From NCBI GenBank assembly GCA_029204045.2, contig CM055071.1:18634867-18698866 (forward strand): a stretch of DNA of 64,000 nucleotides. Direction: 5' to 3'. Source of the DNA: Tillandsia leiboldiana (lineage: Eukaryota > Streptophyta > Magnoliopsida > Poales > Bromeliaceae). A program made the position numbers and the translations under genes. The notes under the pieces were generated by a model. It made no database searches. It worked only from the letters and a program-made list of their open reading frames with translations, and had not been told where the DNA came from. Numbering within the stretch: the stretch's first letter is position 1; the number at the start of each line of letters is the position of its first letter. Positions 53,839 to 62,515 of the stretch are shown in pieces.

Positions 53839-55618
53839 TGTGAGGTCCCGGAATCCCCCGCGTAGGATTGCTGGTTGTTGGGCAGCGTTCGGTCGCCGTT
53901 GGGGGTGTTGGTGCGCGCGTTGGGGCCCAGAAATGGATTTGTGGTGCAATTTGGGTTTTAGCTGGCATCACTGGAGGCCTGCGTGGTGTGTCAGTGGTGT
54001 TTGCGCGCAATTTGGACACAAGTGTTGGACTTCGTGCTTAAAAGGTTATCCCGTGGGGAATTGGAGGACCCGTCGGGTGTTTGGAGGTGATTTCGCGCGT
54101 TTCAGATGTCAAATTTAGACTCCGGGTGAAGTCCGGATAAAAGTCTACCTCTCCGGTCGCCTTCGGGAATTTTTAGAGTTGGAATTTGGCTAATCGGACT
54201 TCAGATTTGGACCCGGCGTGGAGAATCGGATCAAGTGGGCTATCCGGGGGCACTCCGCAATTTTCGGATGAGAATTTGGGAAATCGAACATCGTTTTTGG
54301 ATTCAGCGCGCGAAATCGCTAGGAATGGACTATTTATTTGTTGAATTTGGAGCCCGGTAGGCGTGCGCGTTTTTCGAGGCGTTGCGGCACGAATCTCGAG
54401 GCGTGGCGCGTGGCACGGATCCCAAGGCGGACGCGACGCGTAGGTCAAGGCGTGCGGTTCTAGGCGGCATGCGGATGGGACAGGCGCAGGCGCCTTCTGC
54501 GCGGGACGCGCGGGGGCCGCCACGTGGCGGGCCCCCGTTGGCGCCCGCGCGGGCGCGGGGGCACGCGCGCCCGTGTAACGGGCGCGTGTCCCGCGCCTGA
54601 CGCGGGCGCGGTGTAACGCGCCCGTGTGGCGGGCGCGTTACCGCGCGCCACGTGGTACGTGGGCGCGCGCGGTGGACCGGGCGCGCGCGCCCATGCACTG
54701 TGGACCGGCCCGTTGGGGCTCCCCATTGGTCCGTGCCGTGGACCGGCCCCGTGGACCACCTTCTCTCTCCCTCATTTTCTTCTTCTTCTTCCTCCCCGCA
54801 CCGCCATTTTTCTCCCTTTCTTTCTTTCTTCTGCACCCGAGAGCGAGAGGGAGTGAGGGAGGGGGGTTGCGTGAGGTGCGGCGACGCGTCGTGGACCTCG
54901 TTTTGCGTGCGAGGTCGCCCGGCGGAGCGTTTCGGCGACGGCGACGCAAACGGGTAGGTCCCGTGCGTTGGTTTTTATGTATTTTTGTACAGTTTTTGGA
55001 GCGTTCTTTTAGACTGTAACTGACCCTCTTGCTCCTTTCTGTGTTGGGCACCGTGCACCGTTTTGCGTGCGGACTCCGGCACCGTGCACCGTTTTACGTG
55101 CGGACTCCTTTTTGCGTGCGGATCCTGGCACCGTGCACCGTTTTGCGTGCGAACTCCGGCACCGTGCACCGTTTTGCGTGCGGACTTCGTTTTGCGTGTG
55201 GATCCTGGCACCGTGCACCGTTTTGCGTGCGGACTCCGGCACCGTGCATCGTTTTGCGTGCGGACTCCGTTTTGCGTGTGGATCCTGGCACCGTGCACCG
55301 TTTTGCATGCGGACTCCTGCACTGTGCACCGTTTTGCGTGCGGACTCCGTTTTGCGTGCGGATCCTGGCACCGTGCACCGTTTTGCGTGCGGACTCCGGC
55401 ACAGTGCACCGTTTTGCATGCGGACCCCGTTTGGCGTGCTGATTCCAGCACCGTGCACCGTGTTGGGTGCGGACTTCGTTTGGCGTGCGGATTTCGGCAC
55501 CGTGCATCATTTTGCGTGCGGACTCCGGCACAGTGCCCCGTTTTGCGTGCGGACTCCGTGGAGGCCAATTGCAAGTGTCTACGAGCAATTGGTGGCAAAT
55601 CGAGGTGGGTGGCCTTGA
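53839..55618 (+). mobile_element. LTR E1, left part of a Gypsy-type LTR
   Basis: Begins TGTGAGGTCCCGGAATC after ACCCC. Its first 465 bp recur almost unchanged at 55619-56083. It holds a GC-rich stretch at 54470-54720, a GGGTAGGT donor-like site near 54956, a tandem array, and GAG/GTGGGT at 55604/55605. It ends 13 bp later where LTR E2 starts. Confidence 0.7.
55040..55560. repeat. GTTTTGCGTGCGGACTCC tandem array in LTR E1
   Basis: About 31-bp units (GGCACCGTGCACC then GTTTTGCGTGCGGACTCC) mixed with 18-bp GTTTTGCGTGTGGATCCT units, giving a higher-order period near 80 bp. GCACCGTGC and GTGCAC are locally self-complementary. Reading frames of 100-270 codons on both strands are by-products. Confidence 0.8.
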
Positions 55619-56275
55619 TGTGAGGTCCCGGAATCCCCCGCGTAGGATTGTTGGTTGTTGGGCAGCGTTCGGTCGCCGTTGGGGGTGTTGGTGCGCGCGT
55701 TGGGGCCCAGAAATGGATTTGTGGTGCAATTTGGGTTTTAGCTGGCATCACTGGAGGCCTGCGTGGTGTGTCAGTGGTGTTTGCGCGTAATTTGGACACA
55801 AGTGTTGGACTTCGTGCTTAAAAGGTTATCCCGTGGGGAATTGGAGGACCCGTCGGGTGTTTGGAGGTGATTTCGCGCGTTTCAGATGTCAAATTTAGAC
55901 TCCGGGTGAAGTCCGGATAAAAGTCTACCTCTCCGGTCGCCTTCGGGAATTTTTAGAGTTGGAATTTGGCTAATCGGACTTCAGATTTGGACCCGGCGTG
56001 GAGAATCGGATCAAGTGGGCTATCCGGGGGCACTCCGCAATTTTCGGATGAGAATTTGGGAAATCGGACATCGTTTTTGGGAGATGGTTATTGTATTATT
56101 TTCAGTTGTACAGTGTTTGGGTTTCAGTTTTTAGTAGTTTACTTTCCGCTCTGATATCTGTATACTGTAGTTGATTCTTTCTGCAGGTTAGACGCTTCGT
56201 CTGTACGGCAGTTTCCGTACAGACGGCGGATCTGTTGGCGAGCCCGGGTCGCAGTTTCGACCCCGGGGCGTGACA
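55619..56275 (+). mobile_element. Short LTR E2 with internal deletion
   Basis: 657 bp: the 465-bp E start joined to a 192-bp end (CCCCGGGGCGTGACA). A perfect 11-bp hairpin at 56198-56225 (CGTCTGTACGG, loop CAGTTT) sits directly before GCGGATCTG, as H3 does in other LTRs. It is followed by a primer site, so it is a 5' LTR. Confidence 0.75.
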
Positions 56276-56283
56276 GATTAGAG

Positions 56284-56295
56284 TGGTATCAGAGC
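56284..56295 (+). other. Primer-binding site of element E2
   Basis: TGGTATCAGAGC, complementary to initiator tRNA-Met, 8 bp after the LTR. Confidence 0.9.
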
Positions 56296-56907
56296 CTAGG
56301 TTGTAGGTCGTGGTGGACTTAGAAACCCTAGGCTTGTGGTTGGTTATTAGGACGACTACGTGAGAGTCGTGACTTTTAGCGAGAGTCCTGATTGAGTTTT
56401 TACCTCTCCCAAGAGACGGGATGAGAGATTGACATGTTTACTTTCCTAAGCGATTATGTTGGCTGCTGACAACATAATGCTAGGGAACGGATGACATGTT
56501 TTAGACTTTCGCTGGATTGGGTTGTATGGTGGTTGTGTCCTGACGTTTGTTGTTGTGCAGTGGATTGCGCTATCCCTGAGACGTCGTGTTGTGAAGAGGA
56601 CACCCCCCCCCGCATCTGATGAATACTCGAGCAGTGGGATGCAGAGCTATCAGAGCAGGGCGAGACCCAGGAGTTTGTGTGTTGAGATAGTTTCCCACTT
56701 TAACCGAGAGGGGCCGAATCCCTGAACGGTAAAGGATCGAAAACTTCGATAGGCTGAGCCTAGAATCTGTTCTTGTTTGATTGGGGTTCTAGGCACCGGT
56801 CTATCGGGATTTTCGGATTTTTGCCGCGTCAGTCGGTTCTTCTCGCCTATGAGTGGGGTGTTATTGTGGGAGCCGTTTGGAGTGACGGCGGTCCCAGCTG
56901 TGTGGGT
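56296..56907 (+). other. Leader and possible gag start of element E2
   Basis: No intact frame. A short stretch near 56590-56710 (KRTPPPASDE) could be the start of a gag, but this is weak. The sequence passes into the minisatellite. Confidence 0.4.
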
Positions 56908-57742
56908 ATTTTTCCCTGGCCGAGTTACCAGGAGGGCATTTTTCCCTGGCTGAGTTACCAGGAGGGCATTTTTCCTGGCTGAGTTACCAGGAGGGCATTT
57001 TTCCCTGGCTGAGTTACCAGGAGGGCATTTTTCCCTGGCTGAGTTACCAGGAGGGCATTTTTCCCTGGCTGAGTTACCAGGAGGGCATTTTCCCTGGCTG
57101 AGTTACCAGGAGGGCATTTTTCCCTGGCTGAGTTACCAAGAGGGCATTTTCCCTGGCTGAGTTACCAGGAGGGCATTTTTCCCTGGCTGAGTTACCAGGA
57201 GGGCATTTTTCCCTGGCTGAGTTACCAGGAGGGCATTTTTCCTGGCTGAGTTACCAGGAGGGCATTTTCCCTGGCTGAGTTACCAGGAGGGCATTTTCTC
57301 CTGGCTGAGTTACCAGGAGGGCATTTTTCCCTGGCTGAGTTACCAGGAGGGCATTTTTCCCTAGCTGAGTTACCAGGAGGGCATTTTTTCCCTGGCTGAG
57401 TTACCAGGAGGGCATTTTTCCCTGGCTGAGTTACCAGGAGGGCATTTTTTCCCTGGCTGAGTTACCAGGAGGGCATTTTCCCTGGCTGAGTTACCAGGAG
57501 GGCATTTTTCCCTGGCTGAGTTACCAGGAGGGCATTTTTCCCTGCCTGAGTTACCAGGTGGGCACATGCCCTGGCCGAGTTACCAGGAGGACACTTTCCA
57601 CTGGCCGAGCTACCAGATGGATACATTACTCCTGGCTGAGTTACCAGGTGGGCACATGCCCTGGCTGAGTTACCAGGAGGACACATGCCCTGGCCGAGTT
57701 ACCAGGAGGACACCTTCCACTGGCCGAGCTACCAGATGGGTA
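56908..57742. repeat. 30-bp minisatellite, about 27 units
   Basis: Unit CCCTGGCTGAGTTACCAGG followed by AGGGCATTTTT; spacing varies from 28 to 31 bp through T-run and C-run length. From about 57545 variant units appear (GGGCACATGC, GGACACTTTCCA). Every unit keeps a CTGG...CCAG self-complementary pair around GCTGAGTTA or CCGAGCTA. There are no unique spacers. Confidence 0.95.
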
Positions 57743-60504
57743 CATACTGAATGGCCGTGGTGTCGCAGGTCTAAGGATCAGTTGTACCACTGCAACATCG
57801 AATCAGTTACTGACGAAAGAGTAGACATCCAAGTAACTATTCGTAATTGGTCACGCTCAGTGCCCTTGTTCTATAACAACCACCTGCACGTTCGCTCCAG
57901 TGTCCCCACACTAATGACTTGAGACTCGTCATCCTAAAAGAGAGCGACACATACATCAATCTTGCCGGATCAATCATCGTCCCCATGATGATCCTCCGAT
58001 TGAGAGCATTTATGTCTTAATCACTAATAATATGTATCTCAAATTCTTAACTCTTAAGAATATACATTATCATCTCATTAATTCAAAGGACGATTCATGG
58101 ACACATCAAACATGAATGGCATAAAATGCCAAAATTATAATAAAGATCAAGTACAAATATGTCCTATATAATAAATTATAATAAAGATCAAGTTGTCATT
58201 AGTGTTGTTGAGTTTTTGGGCTCGGTTTATTTACTGTTATATTTCTGATCTGACCGCGGCTCTTTTGGGGACTACTAGGTCCGGGCGTCAACAGAGAGCA
58301 AGGTTCGGTCTCCGGAGTGCAGTCTTCGCACAATCGAGGTGGGTAGTTTTGGTTATTACCGGCGTGGTGTCGTTCTCGAATATTCGTTTTGATAAAGTAG
58401 ATCTGCTTGGTAATTTGACTAACCCCGTAGCATGTGAATCCCTTGTATTATGTTAATCAAAGCGGCTGCGGTCGCAGGATCGTTAGACTATTCTGACTAA
58501 AGCGGCTGACGTCGTAACCCTATTATGACACTCATATTGCTTACACGCACACCGGCAGTTTGGCCACTGCACAGGGTGCATTTTTCCGGAAAGATGGTAA
58601 GTCATTTTACCCGTGTACCCCACAAGGGGAGGTTAGTGGGGACCCCTCAAGAAGAGGCGACTGCTACTTGGGCAGTGGAGGGGTTGGGGGCACCAAGAAG
58701 ATGAGTACGGTATTGGGGTTGGGGCCCAAAATATTCTGAAAGCTGGGGTAGGTGCCCAGTGTGACTTTCGACAGGGATTTAGCGATGCATGAGAGGGGGA
58801 GGGGGGGGGGGGGGGGGGAGTAAATGCTCCAGTGATTCGGTGTGTTCTTTCTGTTATTGCATTTACTTATACGTTTCTCTACTTTATCAGTCACTGACAA
58901 CCCACACTGTGACAAGTCTAAGCAGGGGTGGGAACCGGGACGACGGTGAGGCATTAGTTAGAGGACCCTAGCCATGAGGGCTAGTAAACGATACGTTATC
59001 TTCTTTACTTTTGGTTATTACGTCATACTATGGTTAGTTAAACTGTGATACATTTACTGTGGTTTCTGATGGATGTTGGAATGGTGTTTTCCTATAACTA
59101 ATTGGTGAATGTTAGGATGTGTAATTGCGGCTAGTTTTCAAATGCAAACCCGGTTTAAAAAGTGTTTTCAAAGCAGGTGCCGTGTGGGCACCGATTTTAA
59201 AACCCGTGGATTTATCCTTTCAAGTTAATGGCCGCTCAAAGAGTTTGCGAAAACGTTTTGGAAAAGCTGGGTGTCGAGTGGGCACCGATTTACAAACCCA
59301 TGGGTTTATGCTATAGGCTGTATGAGATAGCGGTGATGGTATGATTTATTGTATTCTTTCCTCTTTGTCTGTCATGGTTGGAATGGTTAAAGTATGTGCT
59401 CTATTGGTAACGCCGTGCATATACAAAGGAGACTCCGCCCGTTTGGGGAGTGAATTTGTATATGTGGCGGGTTTGATACGCGCTGGGGGCGAGGTCTATT
59501 AAAAAAAAAATGGGTACGTTTTCCGCTCTTTTAGAACCTCCGGGGCGTGACAGATTATATGGTATCATTGAAAACGACTTTAACCACTGTGGCCAGTGAC
59601 CAACATCCACAAAATGTATTATCACGAGTGACTAACCAAGTTGATAACCAAAGTATAGGTGTGTCACGTATTAGCGTGAGCGCAGGGAAAAAGGGGATAG
59701 AGTCCCAGTGTTTGTAGGTCAAGGTGCTAGACCAATTAAGTCTAGGATTAACTCGGTTTCTTTGTATGCACGGTTAATGGCCCGAAATCGCTCTTCAATC
59801 GATGGTGCAAAAGAGGATACGACGGTTCCGGCAACAGTGGAGAATCGGCTACTCCAACAACGGTTACGCGACATGGCTGAGCGCTTTCCCTTTTTGTTAG
59901 GAAAGACGAACCCCACACGGCTCGACTTCACAAGGATGGTCTACATAACGACACTATTCGGGTAAATACCGACGGTGGGTTTACCCGTCTACCGAGAAGT
60001 AATCGACGGGACCACTGTGGTGGGGCGGGAATTGGCCGTTCCAGCACCCGGCAGAAGGATCATGAGCCTGCCAGGGGCCGAAAACGACCCGAGCCATAAC
60101 CCGGGAATCACTTTCCCAACGGGAGCCGACCACCCCAGTATCCGAAGACGCCGCAAGGAACCTGAGGCACAGTAGACAAGGGAATCAATCCGTCATGGAG
60201 TATCAACGAGAATTCATAAGGCTGGCCAATTGTGTTCCCTTTGCCATAAGGGATGAAGCTCACAAAGTCCGCCTCTTCGTAGCCGGATTGCGGAGCAATA
60301 TTTTCGAAGTTGTGCAAGTAGCGGAACTTCACACCTTCCAGAAAGTGGTGGATAGGGCCACCATAGTGGAGCGCGGATTTGCGGTGACGTGTGCCCGACG
60401 AGAGGACTCGGAGTACAACAAGGATAAGAAACGCCCCCAGCCCTTCTCGGGAAGGGAATTCCCTAGCGGGGACCGGCCTTACGTCATCTGCAGAAGGGCA
60501 CCCC
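57743..60504 (+). repeat. 2.76-kb duplicate of 51080-53838
   Basis: Contains, in the same order, a Copia LTR fragment (57743-58173), the 20-bp filler (58174-58193), Tekay LTR right half F2 (58194-59552) and the gag remnant. By eye the copies differ by about 1%, including a longer G-run in the second. Sharing the filler junction shows that the duplication is later than the Copia truncation. Confidence 0.9.
58194..59552 (+). mobile_element. Tekay-type LTR right half (F2), duplicate of F1
   Basis: GAG/GTGGGT at 58338/58339. H1 at 58549-58579 with GCAGT/ACTGC arms, one change from F1 that restores a Watson-Crick pair. H3 at 59418-59464. It ends GGGGCGTGACA. Confidence 0.85.
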
Positions 60505-60787
60505 GGGGGATCATTCGTTTTCGGAAGCACGACCATTGCTTCTGATGTGACAAACTAGGACAGTTCCGTTTTAACTGCCCTGAACCCGGGAACAATATTT
60601 CGGAGTCACGACACGGATGAGAGGTCTTATGCGACGACATGACAAAGGACGCACTACCCGAGGGAAGTAGTAGCAGGAAAGACCCATTACGAAGAGTAAT
60701 GTTGGTCTTGACCCCAGGAGAACCCTTAGAAGCAAATATTTTGTACCTTCCTGCCCAATAAGGATGTGAAGACTTAGTTGTCTTTGG
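59553..60787 (+). pseudogene. gag: gag remnant downstream of LTR F2
   Basis: Same pieces as 52887-53838, but uninterrupted by LTR E, so it continues into the zinc-knuckle region near 60525-60590 (DHCF, then a stop, then FRFNCPEPG). After about 60620 no coding similarity was recognised. Confidence 0.75.
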
Positions 60788-61060
60788 TGTTGGCTATTTA
60801 TTTATGGGTTAAATAGGTCCAACTTCTTGCCTCGAGACAATAGGACTAATAAGTTGAGTTGGGTGAGCCCAAATAGGTTGAGTGGGGCTGCGGTCCACAA
60901 TAGACCTAACGGCAAGAGACCCAACAATGGACCCAACGTCCAGGTGGGCTGAGTCCGGTCGAGATCTGTGGCGCTGTGTAGGTACGCTTTAAGTGAATAG
61001 GTTGTGTACCTCTAAAAGCTCGAGCTTTTGGGATTAATGGTTAGCGCCAACCATCCGACA
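60788..61060 (+). mobile_element. Probable short solo LTR (Copia-like)
   Basis: Starts TGTTGGC and ends CCGACA, 273 bp, flanked by TTTGG (60783-60787) and TTTGT (61061-61065), a target duplication with one mismatch. The block AAAAGCTCGAGCTTTTGGG near its end resembles Copia LTR ends. The family is not identified. Confidence 0.5.
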
Positions 61061-61437
61061 TTTGTGACTTAGTGGCATCACTGCTAAGAGGATTCGAGGG
61101 GATACTCGTGTTACGGCATTTTGGTGTTGGCATATTTCGTGAGTCAAGTCAGTGAGTTGAGTCGGAGTCTTAAAGGGATCAAATTGTCAATCAGCAATCA
61201 AAGACTTAGAAAAGATTCAACAAGAGCTCAAGTTGACACTCAGTGTCTTGAGTCTTGAAGATTGAAGTTGAAGAATTGTGGATCAGTTACATCAATCTCA
61301 AGAAGAAAGTATTCAAGAGGATCAGGTATGTTTAACTAAATAATTATGGTGATCCGAATACTTTCTTATAGTGTAGAAACACTTGGATGAACTTTTAATT
61401 GCATAATAATCAAAAACTGGTGTTCGGACATGTTCAG

Positions 61438-61659
61438 GATCCGGATCAGAGCCAACGATCCGGATCCCGAAGGTTGTTGCTTCATACAAGACTTCGATCC
61501 GGATCCATGCAATTTCCGATCCGGATCCCGAATGTTAAGTTTTCTGATTTGTATGAACGATCCGGATCGGGCAATGCGATCCGGATCCCGAACCATGGTA
61601 TTTCTGGAATCGTCAATCTCGTTACGACGATCCGGATCGCAGTAAATCCGATCCGGATC
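61438..61659 (+). promoter_or_regulatory. Eight GATCCGGATC palindromes in four pairs (SIRE-3)
   Basis: Perfect GATCCGGATC at 61438, 61457, 61496, 61518, 61559, 61578, 61629 and 61650. Distances within pairs are 19, 22, 19 and 21 bp; pair starts are 58, 63 and 70 bp apart. The last site ends 66 bp before the TATA box. The second site of pairs 1-3 is followed by CCGAA, or CATGC in one first site. The layout matches SIRE-1. Confidence 0.75.
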
Positions 61660-61725
61660 GCCATCCTGAAAATTTCCAGATAAGGTATGTTTTTGATTCT
61701 TATCTCTTTCCAAAGGTTTCTAAAC

Positions 61726-61733
61726 TATAAATA
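61726..61733 (+). promoter_or_regulatory. TATA box of SIRE-3 LTR
   Basis: TATAAATA in the context CTATAAATAGA, at the same place as in the other two SIRE LTRs. Confidence 0.75.
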
Positions 61734-61982
61734 GACATTTAGGGTTTCTCAAAAATGTGGGTTCTCTACCGATTAATTTATAAAACACTTGAGAGCAACC
61801 CTAGAGGCTAGGTTTTCTTTGTTCTTCTTTATAGCCTCTTTTAGGTCAATTCGACGGTTCTTCCAAGATCTATCTTTTGTCGAATTGATCTAATCTTTGC
61901 TTAGAGATTTTTCCCATGGATCTTCATTGATAATCTAAGCAAAGGATCACCATCGAAGTCAATATTCTTATCGACTGAGTTT

Positions 61983-62067
61983 GCGTCGTGGATTCGACGT
62001 GGCATCGTGGATTCGGTGTGCTAAAGGCGTTTCGTGGATTCGAAGCGTGCGTTCATGGATTCGAACG
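61983..62067 (+). repeat. GTGGATTC-loop hairpin array in SIRE-3 LTR
   Basis: GTGGATTC at 61988, 62007 and 62034, and ATGGATTC at 62055. Arms: CGTC/GACG, CATC/GGTG, CGTTTC/GAAGCG, CGTTC/GAACG. Compared with SIRE-2, changes in one arm are tolerated by G-T pairs or matched in the other arm; the SIRE-2 fourth hairpin is absent. Confidence 0.7.
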
Positions 62068-62480
62068 TGAGCAGTGGACGTGCAAAATCGGTGGAGCGCG
62101 AGGTCCAAGAAATTGAAGGAGGGGTTAAATCCGTGGAGACGGTAATCACCTTGTTATTCTTCTTTTCTTAGGGATTGTTATTGCGCGGATATCCAACCGG
62201 TCAGCGCAAGGTCCGAAGAAGCTGAAGGAGGGGTTGAGTCCGTGGAGTCGGTAATCACCTTGTTATTCTTCTATTCTTAGTGGATTGTTATTGCGTGTTG
62301 GTCCCGTGGTTTTTCTCCTGGATTGGAGTTTCCACGTAAATCTCGGTGTGCTGTTTTTATTTTCCGCATTGGTTTTTATTTTGCACTGAGATTGAGTTTT
62401 TAAGTATTACACCTATTCACCCCCCCTCTAGTTGTTTGATAGTACCTATTTAGATCCTTTGGGATTAATAACTCTACAAT

Positions 62481-62492
62481 TGGTATCAGAGC
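62481..62492 (+). other. Primer-binding site of SIRE-3
   Basis: TGGTATCAGAGC two bases after the LTR, complementary to initiator tRNA-Met. Confidence 0.92.
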
Positions 62493-62515
62493 GGGTTTTA
62501 GGTTTATCTATCTTG

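Larger units (their letters stand above)
61109..62478 (+). repeat. 5' LTR of SIRE-3
   Basis: 1,370 bp, TGTTACGGC to CTCTACA, followed by a primer site. It contains paired TCCGGA sites, a TATA box, GTGGATTC hairpins, and a direct duplication of about 110 bp near its end (about 62090-62300: GAAGGAGGGGTT and GGTAATCACCTTG occur twice). The partner LTR is beyond the window. Confidence 0.9.

Noticed and set aside
54975..55799. 274-codon minus-strand frame and several plus-strand frames
   Set aside because: Products of the GTTTTGCGTGCGGACTCC tandem array; the unit length allows open frames.
56908..57742. CRISPR-like regular 30-bp repeat
   Set aside because: Units are head-to-tail with no unique spacers, and the genome is a plant.
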